The notes: a model not told the origin generated them from the letters alone. A DNA stretch of 64,000 nt from an uncultured Lachnospiraceae bacterium (GCA_910576975.1 CAJTJY010000012.1:37619-101618); one strand, 5' to 3'; shown: positions 16,937 through 26,325, numbered from the stretch's first letter. Program-made: numbers and translations.

Positions 16937-17031
16937 GACCCGTCCTTTCCAAACTCTCATTATGCCACAAAAACCGCCGCTCCAATTCAGACAAACATGC
17001 CCAGAAATTTCTAGTCTAAAAAGATAAGTAG

Positions 17032-17063
17032 AAAAGATACTGTTCAAAAGAACAGTATCTTTT
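17032..17063. terminator. Strong bidirectional terminator after oadA
   Basis: AAAAGATACTGTTC (17032-17045) pairs perfectly with GAACAGTATCTTTT (17050-17063) around a 4-nt loop. It ends the decarboxylase operon on the minus strand, where TTTTC and then ATCTTTTT follow. Confidence 0.8.
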
Positions 17064-17091
17064 CTTATTGACCGAATGCAAGCGCTTGATC

Positions 17092-18510
17092 TTAAACCGG
17101 ATAAGCTCCGTTCTTCGTATCCGCAATGGTAGCATCCACTTTTGTCTGCTGCGCTTCCCTGTATTTAAAGAATTCTGTTGCTACCTGCGGGAACAGCGCA
17201 TAGGAAAGAACATCCTCGTCCTGCTGTTTCCACTGCTTCATCTCCGCTTCAATCTTATCTAATTCAGGTTCCAGCAAATCCGCATAACGGCAGGTAATCG
17301 CATTCTTCTTCTCTTCGCCCAACACCTTGTCAATCACTTCTGGATTAAAGGGCTTTACAGTCTGCCCGTATTTTCCAAGAAGCACGTCTTTGGTTTCCTT
17401 GGTGGCAACCTTATAGCGCTCGCCCATCAATACGTTAAAGACAGCCTGCGTACCGACAATCTGGGAAGACGGGGTAACCAGAGGCGGCTCGCCAAGATCT
17501 TTGCGGACACGCGGAATTTCCTCCAGCACTTCTATATACTTATCCTCCGCATTCTGCTCTTTTAACTGAGATACCATATTGCTGAGCATGCCGCCTGGCA
17601 CCTGGTACAGTAATGTCTGGATATCCACGCCTAATACCTTTGGATTGAGCAATCCGCTCTTTAAAGCTTCCTCTCTCATAGGACGGAAGTAATCTGCAAT
17701 CTCTTTTAACAGCATCTGGTCAAATCCCGGATCCATCTCTGTTCCCCGGAATGCTTCAGCCATAACTTCCGTAGCAGGCTGACTTGTTCCCAGTGCAAAA
17801 GGAGACATTGCCGTATCAATGATGTCACAGCCTGCCTCTACCGCTTTCAGGTAAGTCATAGAAGCCACGCCGGAAGTATAATGCGTATGAAGCTCAATCG
17901 GAAGCTTCGTCGCACTCTTTAAGGAGGTTACCAGCTCTTCCGCCTTATAAGGCGTCAAAAGACCTGCCATATCCTTGATACAAATGGAATTTGCACCCAT
18001 ATCCTCTATCTTCTTTGCCATATTGGTCCAGTATTTTAACGTATAGGCATCGCCAAGCGTATAGGAAAGGGCAACCTGTGCATGTCCTTTCTCCTTATTG
18101 GTAGCGGTTACTGCAGTCTGAAGATTCCTCAGGTCATTCAAGCAGTCAAAAATACGAATAATGTCAATTCCGTTCGCTATGGATTTCTGAACAAAATATT
18201 CTACTACGTCATCCGCATAAGGACGATAGCCCAAAATATTCTGTCCACGGAACAACATTTGCAGCTTGGTATTCTTAAATCCAGCTTTCAGCTTCCGCAG
18301 ACGATCCCAAGGATCTTCTTTTAAGAAACGCAAAGATGCGTCAAAAGTAGCTCCGCCCCAGCACTCTACAGCGTGATATCCAACCTTATCCATCTTATCG
18401 ATAATGGGCAGCATCTGCTCTGTCGTCATTCGCGTAGCTATCAGAGACTGATGCGCGTCACGCAGTATGGTTTCTGTAATCTTAACAGGTTTTCTTTTCT
18501 GTTTCGCCAT
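17092..18510 (-). CDS. oadA: Pyruvate/oxaloacetate carboxyltransferase subunit (OadA / transcarboxylase 5S type), no biotin domain
   Basis: A 472-residue carboxyltransferase with the HMGL-like TIM barrel (9-280). The N-terminal ITETILRDAHQSLIATRM (11-28) holds the metal-binding Asp. CWGGATFD, LFRGQNILGYR and the metal-site ELHTHYTSG (His pair) follow. It moves the carboxyl group between pyruvate/oxaloacetate and biotin. The polypeptide stops before a biotin domain; the carrier is the separate 124-residue protein of this operon. It is the last gene of mmdA-oadG-biotin carrier-oadB-oadA, 78 bp after oadB. Confidence 0.92.
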   Translation of the reverse strand: MAKQKRKPVKITETILRDAHQSLIATRMTTEQMLPIIDKMDKVGYHAVECWGGATFDASLRFLKEDPWDRLRKLKAGFKNTKLQMLFRGQNILGYRPYADDVVEYFVQKSIANGIDIIRIFDCLNDLRNLQTAVTATNKEKGHAQVALSYTLGDAYTLKYWTNMAKKIEDMGANSICIKDMAGLLTPYKAEELVTSLKSATKLPIELHTHYTSGVASMTYLKAVEAGCDIIDTAMSPFALGTSQPATEVMAEAFRGTEMDPGFDQMLLKEIADYFRPMREEALKSGLLNPKVLGVDIQTLLYQVPGGMLSNMVSQLKEQNAEDKYIEVLEEIPRVRKDLGEPPLVTPSSQIVGTQAVFNVLMGERYKVATKETKDVLLGKYGQTVKPFNPEVIDKVLGEEKKNAITCRYADLLEPELDKIEAEMKQWKQQDEDVLSYALFPQVATEFFKYREAQQTKVDATIADTKNGAYPV

Positions 18511-18588
18511 AATATCCTCTCTTCTGCCGCTTCACGGCCTTTCTATTCTACGGAGTCTGCATCATCAAAAACAGACTCCGGTCTTCTC

Positions 18589-19737
18589 TTAAATTCCAAA
18601 GATTGCCATAAATACTCCGGCTGCAACCGCAGTGCCGATAACGCCTGCAACATTCGGTCCCATCGCATGCATCAGCAGGAAGTTGGTAGGATCTTCCTCT
18701 GCGCCTACTTTTTGAGATACGCGGGCCGCCATAGGCACGGCGGACACTCCTGCAGAACCGATCAGCGGGTTAATCTTGCCGCCAGTTACTTTGCACAAAA
18801 TCTTGCCGAACAATACGCCGGCTGCCGTACCAAACATAAACGCAATCAGACCAAGCGCTACAATTTTTAAAGTCGTCACATTCAGAAATGCTTCCGCACT
18901 GGTGGTTGCGCCCACGGACGTTCCAAGCAGAATAACGACAATATACATCATGGCATTGGAAGCAGTTTCCGATAACTGACGAACGACGCCAGACTCGCGG
19001 AACAAATTGCCCAGCATCAACATGCCAACCAAAGGCGCCGTAGTCGGCAAAAGTATACACACTACTGCAGTAACCACGATCGGGAACAAAATCTTTTCTA
19101 ATTTAGAGATTGGCCTTAAGTTCTGCATCTTTATGCTGCGCTCCGCTTTCGTAGTAAAAAGCTTCATAATCGGCGGCTGGATAATCGGCACCAGCGCCAT
19201 ATAGGAATATGCCGCAACTGCGATCGGCCCCATCAGTCCAGTCTGTCCCAGCTTCCCGGCAAGGAAAATGGAAGTAGGCCCGTCCGCTCCTCCGATGATA
19301 GATACAGCCGCTGCCGCTTTATCATTAAATCCTAAAAGAATTGCCATGAAATAAGCGCCAAAAATACCAAACTGCGCCGCTGCTCCCAGCAGGAAGCTGA
19401 TTGGATTCGCAATCAGAGGACCAAAGTCCGTCATCGCTCCAACCCCCATAAAAATCAGGGAGGGCAAGATTGACCACTCGTCCAGGCTATAGAAATAATA
19501 AAGTAAACCACCTACGCCATTGCTGGTTTCTTCCGGTGACGCAATGATATCCGGATAGATATTTACCAGCAACATGCCAAACGCAATCGGAACCAGCAGC
19601 AGAGGCTCAAATCCTTTTTTGATTGCGAGAAAAAGGAAAATAAACGCAACCAAAATCATAACATAATTGCCCCAGGTCAGGTTAAAGAATGCCGTCTGAT
19701 GCAGGAGGTTGGATAAAGTTTCTCCTACGTAACTCAT
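18589..19737 (-). CDS. oadB: Na+-translocating decarboxylase beta subunit
   Basis: A 382-residue membrane protein with about ten hydrophobic segments. SLIFMGVGAMTDFGPLIANP contains the functional Asp of region IIIa, GFNDKAAAAVSIIGGADGPTSIFLA is the second hallmark, and NFLLMHAMGPNVAGVIGTA is the C-terminal hallmark. It decarboxylates carboxybiotin and exports Na+. GADGPT and the conserved Asp are intact, so the pump looks functional. It lies 17 bp after the biotin carrier gene. Confidence 0.95.
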   Translation of the reverse strand: MSYVGETLSNLLHQTAFFNLTWGNYVMILVAFIFLFLAIKKGFEPLLLVPIAFGMLLVNIYPDIIASPEETSNGVGGLLYYFYSLDEWSILPSLIFMGVGAMTDFGPLIANPISFLLGAAAQFGIFGAYFMAILLGFNDKAAAAVSIIGGADGPTSIFLAGKLGQTGLMGPIAVAAYSYMALVPIIQPPIMKLFTTKAERSIKMQNLRPISKLEKILFPIVVTAVVCILLPTTAPLVGMLMLGNLFRESGVVRQLSETASNAMMYIVVILLGTSVGATTSAEAFLNVTTLKIVALGLIAFMFGTAAGVLFGKILCKVTGGKINPLIGSAGVSAVPMAARVSQKVGAEEDPTNFLLMHAMGPNVAGVIGTAVAAGVFMAIFGI

Positions 19738-19754
19738 ATTTTACCTCCAAAAAA

Positions 19755-20129
19755 TTAGTTGTTCATGGTTGCCAATACTGCGCCTGCTTCTACAGACTGT
19801 CCTACTGCCACATCAACGCTGGCCACGGTTCCATCTTCGGGCGCTACTACCGGGGTCTCCATCTTCATTACTTCCAGTACCAGAATCGTATCGCCACGCT
19901 TTACAGCATCTCCTGCCTTCTTATCAACACTGAATACTTTTCCTGCCGCGCCTGCTTCGATCTTAATGCTTCCAGCGCCGCCTGCTGCTGGCGCCGGAGC
20001 TGCCGCTGGCGCTGCCATGGGAGCCGCCGCCCTTACTGGAGCTGCCGCAGGTGCTGCGCCGCCTGCCCCATTTTCTTCTACAGTAACATCATAAACGTTG
20101 CCATTCACAGTAATTGTATAACTTTTCAT
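19755..20129 (-). CDS. Biotin carboxyl carrier subunit of the Na+ decarboxylase
   Basis: A 124-residue protein in three parts: a beta-rich N-terminus (1-20), a flexible Ala/Pro/Gly linker (21-52), and a biotinyl domain (54-124) with the site EVMKMETP, biotin on K89. The linker lets the biotin swing between carboxyltransferase and pump, as in MmdC/GcdC. It is the only carrier in the operon, so both carboxyltransferases probably share it. It lies between oadG (24 bp) and oadB (17 bp). Confidence 0.94.
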   Translation of the reverse strand: MKSYTITVNGNVYDVTVEENGAGGAAPAAAPVRAAAPMAAPAAAPAPAAGGAGSIKIEAGAAGKVFSVDKKAGDAVKRGDTILVLEVMKMETPVVAPEDGTVASVDVAVGQSVEAGAVLATMNN

Positions 20130-20153
20130 TTTCGTTTCCTCCTAAATATTCTA

Positions 20154-20945
20154 TTATCTTCTTTTGATGGAACGAACTACAAAGTCACTTGTAGAAGTTC
20201 CGGTAGACGCCGCTATTGCAGCCGAAATCACGGCCACCAGTTCCAAATCATCCTGTGCCTGCACAATAGGCGCTGGCACTGGTACTGGAGCCGGTGCTGG
20301 CACTGGCGCATCTGATACGACGCCTGCTTTTTTCTTATTCTCAAGATATGGGAAAATCTTAAATCCATAGATGATCAGGCTGATCAAAATCAAAACGGTA
20401 AACACGACTCCCATGCCCATCAGGGTATTTAAGCCGGCATTTGTCATTTTCTCGCCCAAAGTCTGTACGGCTTCCACGCCGATGTCCTCAACTTCCATGT
20501 TGTTGTACTTATAGACATAGCTAAGAAGAACCGGACGCTTCTCATACACGACTTCCTGTTCACAAGTCAATGTCTTACCAGATTTTGTAATGGAGAACTT
20601 GCCAAGCTCCACAAAGCTCCCGACATCCTTTACCGCCTCATCCCAGCGGACGATCATATTCACCTGCCGGATAATCTCCTCGATATCCTTCTCCGTGGCA
20701 GAAGGGGCGATAGACGTAATGTAAGAACTCTTCTGATTGTCCGGCAAATCTGCCATCACATAATATACCTGCTTCTGTTCATCAGACATGTCCTTTAAGG
20801 TCATAACGGTTTGCTCACATACATTCTTCAGTTCTTCATAAGTATGACCATTATAATCCACCGTGGTAGGATCCGCTTCTCCACATGCTGCCAGTCCAAG
20901 TACGATAAGGCACATACTGATCATCAGCAATATTTTCTTCTTCAT
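20154..20945 (-). CDS. OadG-like decarboxylase gamma subunit with lipoprotein N-terminus
   Basis: A 263-residue protein, longer than typical gamma subunits of about 80-140 residues. It starts with a lipoprotein signal ending in the lipobox LAAC (C21). A roughly 150-residue extracytoplasmic domain follows (VDYNGHTYEELKNVCEQTV...). Then come a membrane helix (about 175-200, MGVVFTVLILISLIIYGFKIF), a Pro/Ala linker and a C-terminus VAVISAAIAASTGTS like OadG. AAGGTG precedes the ATG. The membrane and C-terminal parts identify it as the assembly subunit joining carboxyltransferase to OadB. The added domain has no role I know. Confidence 0.75.
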   Translation of the reverse strand: MKKKILLMISMCLIVLGLAACGEADPTTVDYNGHTYEELKNVCEQTVMTLKDMSDEQKQVYYVMADLPDNQKSSYITSIAPSATEKDIEEIIRQVNMIVRWDEAVKDVGSFVELGKFSITKSGKTLTCEQEVVYEKRPVLLSYVYKYNNMEVEDIGVEAVQTLGEKMTNAGLNTLMGMGVVFTVLILISLIIYGFKIFPYLENKKKAGVVSDAPVPAPAPVPVPAPIVQAQDDLELVAVISAAIAASTGTSTSDFVVRSIKRR

Positions 20946-20958
20946 AAACTTCACCTTT

Positions 20959-22392
20959 CTACTTTGCCATATGTTTTCTGACCGGCTCACCCGCTCCCTT
21001 CGTGTAGAGCATCTCAAATGCTGCCGCAGCATATTTCCTGGTGTCTTCCGGTTTAATGATCAAATCAACCTGCCCGCGCCTTGCCGCTGTCTGCACAGAA
21101 GACTGCAGCTGTTCATATGCCTTCGTCTTTGCGGCAATGACCTCCGCCGACTGGCCGTCATACATGATTTTTGCCGCCTGCGCCGCATCCATCATGCTGA
21201 TTTTGCTGCCTTCCCAGGCATAGACAAGGTCTGCGCCGATAGACTTGCTGTTCATCATCACATAAGCGCTTCCATAGGCATTGCCTGTAATGATATTTAC
21301 TTTTGGAACATTCGCTCCTGCAAATGCAGACGTCATGCGCGCCATCGCCTTGGCAAGATTTTTCTCGGAACACTCTGTCGCAGAAAATCCTTCCACATTC
21401 GTCAAAGATAATACGGGTATGTCGAAAGCGTCGCAGAAGTTAATAAATTCTGCCGCCTTGCTGCAGCCCCTTGCAGTCAGCACGGCGTCATAGCTTTCTG
21501 CTTTCTCGCCTTTCTCGTCAAAAACTGCTGCCGCATTGGCAACTGCTCCCACCGTGATGCCATTCAGCTTGATGAAGCCAGTGACCATATTCTTTGCATA
21601 GTCTTTCTTAGCTTCAATAAATAAATTGCCATCGGAAATGTGAGTCAGCAACAGCCTGGCATCTTCTTTGCATCCCGCCAAATTCTCACAGATCCGGTTC
21701 GGGTCATCGGCAGTCTCTTCTTTTCTGCCAAATTCTGCATTATTGCCGGGGATCACGCAAACCAGCTCACGAATCGCTGCCAAAATCTCCTCCGTGGTTC
21801 CCACGCCGTCAATGCAGCCATTGTTGCCTGCCTGATATTTTGCGCTTGCCGTATCGCATTTCCCTATATGGTTCCCTTTGATGGCGTTTGGAGAATTCAC
21901 AAACATCCTGCCCTGGTCTTTCTCTAAGAAAGCAAAGTCACTCAGTGCCGGGACAACGGCAAGACCGCCGCCGCAAAAGCCAAAAATTGCGGAAATCTGC
22001 GGAATCACGCCGCTTGCCGCCGCTTGCTTAGCATAAATCTCTCCAACTCCCTGCAGGGCGTCTATGGATTCCTGGAGACGCATTCCTGCACAATCAATCA
22101 AGCCGATAACAGGTGCGCCCATTTTCATTGCCATGTCATAAACTGCGGCGATCTTTTTGCTGTGCATTTCGCCAATGGTCCCGCTTAATACGGCGGCATC
22201 CTGGCTATACACATAGACCAGATTTCCGTCAATTAAGCCATATCCGGTGATAACTCCGTCGGATGGCGTCTCAGACTGACTTAAATCAAAGTCTGTACTT
22301 CTTGCAGTTACCAGAGCGCCGATTTCCATAAAGCTTTTTTCATCGAGAAGACCGGTGATTCTCTGTCTTGCTGAGTTCGTAGAATTACTCAT
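20959..22392 (-). CDS. mmdA: Acyl-CoA carboxyltransferase subunit (methylmalonyl-CoA decarboxylase alpha type)
   Basis: A 477-residue carboxyltransferase with two crotonase-like halves. The N-half has VYVYSQDAAVLSGTIGEMHSKK (54-75) and PVIGLIDCAGMRLQES (94-109). The C-half has NFCDAFDIPVLSLTNVEGF and NAYGSAYVMMNSKSIGADLVYAW. It resembles MmdA, the 12S subunit of transcarboxylase and glutaconyl-CoA decarboxylase alpha, but it is shorter than MmdA and more diverged, so the acyl-CoA substrate is uncertain. It is the first gene of the operon, with a good promoter 58 bp upstream. Confidence 0.85.
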   Translation of the reverse strand: MSNSTNSARQRITGLLDEKSFMEIGALVTARSTDFDLSQSETPSDGVITGYGLIDGNLVYVYSQDAAVLSGTIGEMHSKKIAAVYDMAMKMGAPVIGLIDCAGMRLQESIDALQGVGEIYAKQAAASGVIPQISAIFGFCGGGLAVVPALSDFAFLEKDQGRMFVNSPNAIKGNHIGKCDTASAKYQAGNNGCIDGVGTTEEILAAIRELVCVIPGNNAEFGRKEETADDPNRICENLAGCKEDARLLLTHISDGNLFIEAKKDYAKNMVTGFIKLNGITVGAVANAAAVFDEKGEKAESYDAVLTARGCSKAAEFINFCDAFDIPVLSLTNVEGFSATECSEKNLAKAMARMTSAFAGANVPKVNIITGNAYGSAYVMMNSKSIGADLVYAWEGSKISMMDAAQAAKIMYDGQSAEVIAAKTKAYEQLQSSVQTAARRGQVDLIIKPEDTRKYAAAAFEMLYTKGAGEPVRKHMAK

Positions 22393-22449
22393 TACTTAAA
22401 CCTCCATCATGTATTTTATAAAATTTTACAAAATTTTCTTCCAATTATA

Positions 22450-22478
22450 ATTGTATCTCTTTTAAGATTTTTTTTCAA
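22450..22478 (-). promoter_or_regulatory. Promoter of the decarboxylase operon
   Basis: On the minus strand: -35 TTGAAA (22473-22478), 17-bp spacer, -10 TACAAT (22450-22455), 58 bp before the mmdA start. An ATATCAATTTGATAT palindrome at 22489-22503, just upstream of the -35, could be an operator. Confidence 0.7.
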
Positions 22479-22532
22479 TAGAAAGTTATATCAAATTGAT
22501 ATTTTTAGCTGTAATTCGACTGACACTGATGA

Positions 22533-23927
22533 TCACATCTGCTCAGATTGCTGAAAATAAAATTCTTTATTCATAAAAAACAATTTCAAAAGGTAATCCC
22601 GATACCATGAAGGCTGCAATTTTTTTGCTGATTTCCCAGCACAAACTGGAAGTTCTGCAATCTGCTTTTCTCCGAGATAATACCTGACGCTTCCGATCTT
22701 CTGTCCCTTTTTCACCGGAGCTTCCAAAGTGTTTGGGATATCATAAATGACCTTGATTTCCTCATCCTGGCGTTTTAGCACCACTAGCTTTTCCTCTGCT
22801 ATTTCTATGGGAACTTTTACCTCCTGATACAGCCTGCCGTTTTCTGGCTGTGCATCTTCCACTGTTAATGGAGAAAACTCCCTGTCATATTCGTAAACAT
22901 CCACATTCTGATAACGCTCCAGCCCATAGGACATCAATGCCTGCGTGTCCGCCCACTTATATCCCTTATTATTCGGCCAGCCGCACGCCAAAAGCGCTAC
23001 CACGAAAGTCCTGCCGTCTCGCCGCAACGCCCCCACGTAACAGTAGCCGGCATTGCCAGTAAACCCTGTTTTTCCAGACAATGCGCCCTCCATCATTTGC
23101 AGAAACGCATTGTGATTGTTACAGCTAAATGTCTTCGTTCCTGCAAGATTCGCAAACTGATAACTGGGCGTCCTGGTAATTTCTAAAAACGCTTCGTTTT
23201 TCAAACAATAACTCATGATCTTTGCCAAATCTTCCGCCGTCGTCCCATGAACTCCTGCCTCATTCTGTGCGTCAAGCCCGTTAGGCGTGATAAAATATGT
23301 ATCTTTGCAGCCAAGTTCCTTTGCTTTTTGATTCATTTTTTCTGCAAACTGCTCCACGTTTCCTGCGATATGCTCTGCGATAGCCACTGCAGAATCATTA
23401 TGGGACTCCAGCATCAACGAATACAAAAGATCCTTGAGCCGGAAAGTATCCTGGGTGCTCATTCCAAGCCGCACTTTGGGCATCGAAGCCGCATAACTGC
23501 TGACTTTTACCTCGTCTTCCAAATTTCCAAGCTCCAACGCTAAAATACAGGTCATAATCTTCGTCGTGCTGGCATTGGGCATATGCTGCGTACCATCTTT
23601 TTCATAGAGCACTCTCCCGCTTTCTGCGTCCATCAAGACGGCAGATTTTGCATACAAGGCGATATCTGGCTGTGCATCTGCCTGTGCTGGCGCCGTTTCC
23701 TGACCAGACGCATCCTCTTGCAAGTCTTCTTCCAAGCTTTCTGAAGCCCTTATCAAAATTGCCTCTGGAGTTACAAATTCCCTAGCCATAGACAGTACAA
23801 AAAGCAGGATGCCTAATTTGAATCCTGCTTTTTTCCCACTCTTGATCCTCTTTTGCTCTCTCTGTATCTTTTTTTCGTACTGTATGTTGTGCGCTTTTAA
23901 AAATCCCATCATGCTGCTCTTTCTCAT
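22533..23927 (-). CDS. D-alanyl-D-alanine carboxypeptidase (penicillin-binding protein, S11)
   Basis: A 464-residue S11 peptidase that trims peptidoglycan stem peptides. Catalytic motifs: SxxK as S120-T-T-K123 (NASTTKIMT), SHND near 177 and SGKTGFTG near 285. A basic cytoplasmic N-terminus (16-38) precedes a hydrophobic segment at 37-55, so it is membrane-anchored or has an unusually late signal. The C-terminus (380-464) is the usual beta domain plus an amphipathic tail. No clear ribosome binding site precedes the ATG; an in-frame ATG at residue 6 or 7 is possible. A second S11 enzyme is at 26.4 kb. Confidence 0.9.
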   Translation of the reverse strand: MRKSSMMGFLKAHNIQYEKKIQREQKRIKSGKKAGFKLGILLFVLSMAREFVTPEAILIRASESLEEDLQEDASGQETAPAQADAQPDIALYAKSAVLMDAESGRVLYEKDGTQHMPNASTTKIMTCILALELGNLEDEVKVSSYAASMPKVRLGMSTQDTFRLKDLLYSLMLESHNDSAVAIAEHIAGNVEQFAEKMNQKAKELGCKDTYFITPNGLDAQNEAGVHGTTAEDLAKIMSYCLKNEAFLEITRTPSYQFANLAGTKTFSCNNHNAFLQMMEGALSGKTGFTGNAGYCYVGALRRDGRTFVVALLACGWPNNKGYKWADTQALMSYGLERYQNVDVYEYDREFSPLTVEDAQPENGRLYQEVKVPIEIAEEKLVVLKRQDEEIKVIYDIPNTLEAPVKKGQKIGSVRYYLGEKQIAELPVCAGKSAKKLQPSWYRDYLLKLFFMNKEFYFQQSEQM

Positions 23928-24014
23928 CCAATTATTGATTTTGCTTCATTATATGAGAAAGCCTGTATATTCATGAGTAAAAGGTTTCTATAAATGATTC
24001 TTAAGCCGCTAATA

Positions 24015-24584
24015 TCATACGTTTAATTGCAACTTCATTTCCTCCTCCGCCTGCTGGCGGAATTCTTCCATCTGATCTTGATTCAAAGCCGGAAGTTCCT
24101 CGAGAGAATGCACCCCGAAGCTGCGCAGAAATTCTTCCGTGGTCCCAAAAAGCAGCGGCCGTCCCGGCGCATCCAGGCGCCCCAGCTCACAAACCAGATT
24201 ATATTCCACGAGCTTATTGACGGCGTGGGCACAGGATACGCCCCGGATTTTTTCCACTTCCAACCGGGTAATCGGCTGCTTATAAGCAATGATGGACAAG
24301 GTTTCCAACAAGACGTCTGTCAATACGTGACGTTTGGGCTGCTTTGCAACCCGGATAAGATATTCATACAACTCTTGCTTGGTACACATCTGGACAGCGC
24401 CATCCATCTCGATAAGCTGAATCCCCCGGTCATTTTTCTGATATTGCTTCATCATTTTATGTATAATTTCACACACTTCTTCTGTCTCAAGTTCCAGCGC
24501 TTCCGACAGCTTTGTCAGCTCTACGGACCCTCCCATGGCAAACAGAATCCCTTCTATAATGGCTTCATACTGTTCTGGCTTCAT
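24015..24584 (-). CDS. scpB: Segregation and condensation protein B
   Basis: A 189-residue winged-helix dimer protein of the SMC-ScpAB condensin. AIIEGILFAMGG (8-19), the wing LLETLSIIAYKQPITRLEVEKIRG (93-116) and GRLDAPGRPLLFGTTEEFLR (137-156) are the conserved blocks. GGAGAAG precedes the ATG. It lies 27 bp after scpA and completes the chromosome-folding pair; SMC is elsewhere. Confidence 0.96.
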   Translation of the reverse strand: MKPEQYEAIIEGILFAMGGSVELTKLSEALELETEEVCEIIHKMMKQYQKNDRGIQLIEMDGAVQMCTKQELYEYLIRVAKQPKRHVLTDVLLETLSIIAYKQPITRLEVEKIRGVSCAHAVNKLVEYNLVCELGRLDAPGRPLLFGTTEEFLRSFGVHSLEELPALNQDQMEEFRQQAEEEMKLQLNV

Positions 24585-24611
24585 ATCTTCTCCATCCTGT
24601 CTTTCCTCTCA

Positions 24612-25358
24612 TCACGCAGCAACTTTGGATTCAATCAAAATATCGTCAAAAATATGCTCCTGAAAAATCTGTATCTTTCCAGTTTTCATCAATTCCAGGA
24701 TTGACAAAAATGTCACAATCACCTCCATCTTAGTACTTTGCGCCTCCAAAATCCTGCGGAAGCTAAACTTTTTATGCCTCAAGGCATACTGCTCCAGATA
24801 ATTCATGCGCTCCTCTAACGACACCTCTTCTTTCTCTATTCTGCCAAACTTGGAGCGGATCGGATCTATCTTGTCTTCTCTTTTGCGCATCATCGATTTA
24901 AAAATGGCATTTAGCTTCTTTAAGGTGACATTCGACAACAACTGCTCCAAATCCACAGGTTCCTCATATTTAAGTACCTCTGCTGGAATGGTTGGAATCT
25001 TAAACATCACCTTTTGCGCGTCGACCTGGAGATCTTTCAATTCATAAGACATGCATTTATACATCTTATATTCCAAAAGTTTCTGCACCAGCTCTGCCCT
25101 TGGATCTTGCTCCTCTTCTTCCTGTTCCTCTTTCGGCAGCAGCATACGGGACTTTATGTCCAGCAGAGTAGCCGCCATCACCAGAAATTCACTGACAACG
25201 TTCAAGTCCTGGCGCTTCATCTCGTTAATATATTCGATATACTGATTGGTAATTTCGACGATCGGAATATCATAGATACTCACTTTATTTTTTTCCAGCA
25301 AGTGCAAAAGAAGATCCAGCGGACCTTCGAACACCTGCAGCTTCACTTTTAACTCCAT
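24612..25358 (-). CDS. scpA: Segregation and condensation protein A
   Basis: A 248-residue kleisin that bridges SMC heads and ScpB. The N-terminal KVKLQVFEGPLDLLLHLLEKNKVSIYDIPI (4-33) and the block FLVMAATLLDIKSRMLLP (58-75) are hallmarks. The acidic middle (EEEEQDPRAEL) and the C-terminal winged helix (TFLSILELMKTGKI) follow. It is the first gene of scpA-scpB. Confidence 0.96.
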   Translation of the reverse strand: MELKVKLQVFEGPLDLLLHLLEKNKVSIYDIPIVEITNQYIEYINEMKRQDLNVVSEFLVMAATLLDIKSRMLLPKEEQEEEEQDPRAELVQKLLEYKMYKCMSYELKDLQVDAQKVMFKIPTIPAEVLKYEEPVDLEQLLSNVTLKKLNAIFKSMMRKREDKIDPIRSKFGRIEKEEVSLEERMNYLEQYALRHKKFSFRRILEAQSTKMEVIVTFLSILELMKTGKIQIFQEHIFDDILIESKVAA

Positions 25359-25436
25359 ACCACACCTCTGTCTTGCTACATAAAGCGTCCTACAAACCCA
25401 CGCTGCTCTCTATTCTACCCATCTTCAGATTGTTTT

Positions 25437-26312
25437 TCAAGAAAATTCCGGCAAAAACTTTATTTCCAATAATTCTGCACGGTTAAAAACACGCACATGG
25501 AACGTATGCGTTCCCAGCCCTCTGCTGATAATCACCTGACGGCCGCCGATCTGGAATTTTCCTGCGTCATACTTTGGAAACAAGGTAAGCTGAGGAGAAA
25601 TCAGGCTCCCGATCCCGGGAATTCTCACAAGCCCCCCGTGATTATGTCCGCAAAATGTCACATCCGCCCCCCATCTTGCATATTGCTCTGCGTAAGCCGG
25701 ATTATGGGCAAGCAAAATTTGAAACATCTCCGTCTTAGGGGTTCCCAAATGTTCCTGCATATAAGAATCTTCCATGGGCACGATCTTTCCCTTTTCATAA
25801 TAGTCGATCTCCAACTCCAGCGCAGACAGCATCACTTGGCTTCCTCCCAGGGAAATTATTCTGCTTTCCGTTTCTAAAACGAAAACCCCTAGCGCTTTCA
25901 CCTGCTCCATATATTGCAAAAACCGCATATGGTTGATCCGCTGCGGATCTCTGAGACGGGTTTCATGATTTCCATAACTGTAATACACGGGAGCAATTTT
26001 CACAAGCTCCCCCAGCATTTTTTGCGCTGTCTCATAAGTATCGGCATATTTCGACACCACCATATCCCCCGGAATCAAGATCGCCTGGGGATTTCTTGCC
26101 CGGATTTCTGCCAAAAGACGCTGATTTTCCATTCCATAAGCATATCCATGAAGATCCGCAATCACTAGCGCAGATGCTGGCTGTTGGATCTTAGAGGAAC
26201 GAATCTGATAAGTGGTTACTTCAAATTGCGTCAGTTCCCATCTCTGCCAGATAAAATACATGGCTGCCGCAGCCAAAAAAACCATGAAAATTATAATTGT
26301 CATATTGTCCAT
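25437..26312 (-). CDS. Membrane-anchored metallophosphoesterase
   Basis: A 291-residue protein with one N-terminal membrane helix (4-22) and a calcineurin-like phosphoesterase domain. Metal motifs are present in order: ADLHGY (53-58), GDMVV (82-86), YGNHETR (118-124), LLAHNP and FCGHNHGGLVRIPG. It resembles YkuE/YaeI-type enzymes, some of which act on UDP-linked lipids, but the substrate here is unknown. It is divergent from the second carboxypeptidase gene, with its own promoter at 26326-26353. Confidence 0.85.
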   Translation of the reverse strand: MDNMTIIIFMVFLAAAAMYFIWQRWELTQFEVTTYQIRSSKIQQPASALVIADLHGYAYGMENQRLLAEIRARNPQAILIPGDMVVSKYADTYETAQKMLGELVKIAPVYYSYGNHETRLRDPQRINHMRFLQYMEQVKALGVFVLETESRIISLGGSQVMLSALELEIDYYEKGKIVPMEDSYMQEHLGTPKTEMFQILLAHNPAYAEQYARWGADVTFCGHNHGGLVRIPGIGSLISPQLTLFPKYDAGKFQIGGRQVIISRGLGTHTFHVRVFNRAELLEIKFLPEFS

Positions 26313-26325
26313 GCCCTTTGCTTAC

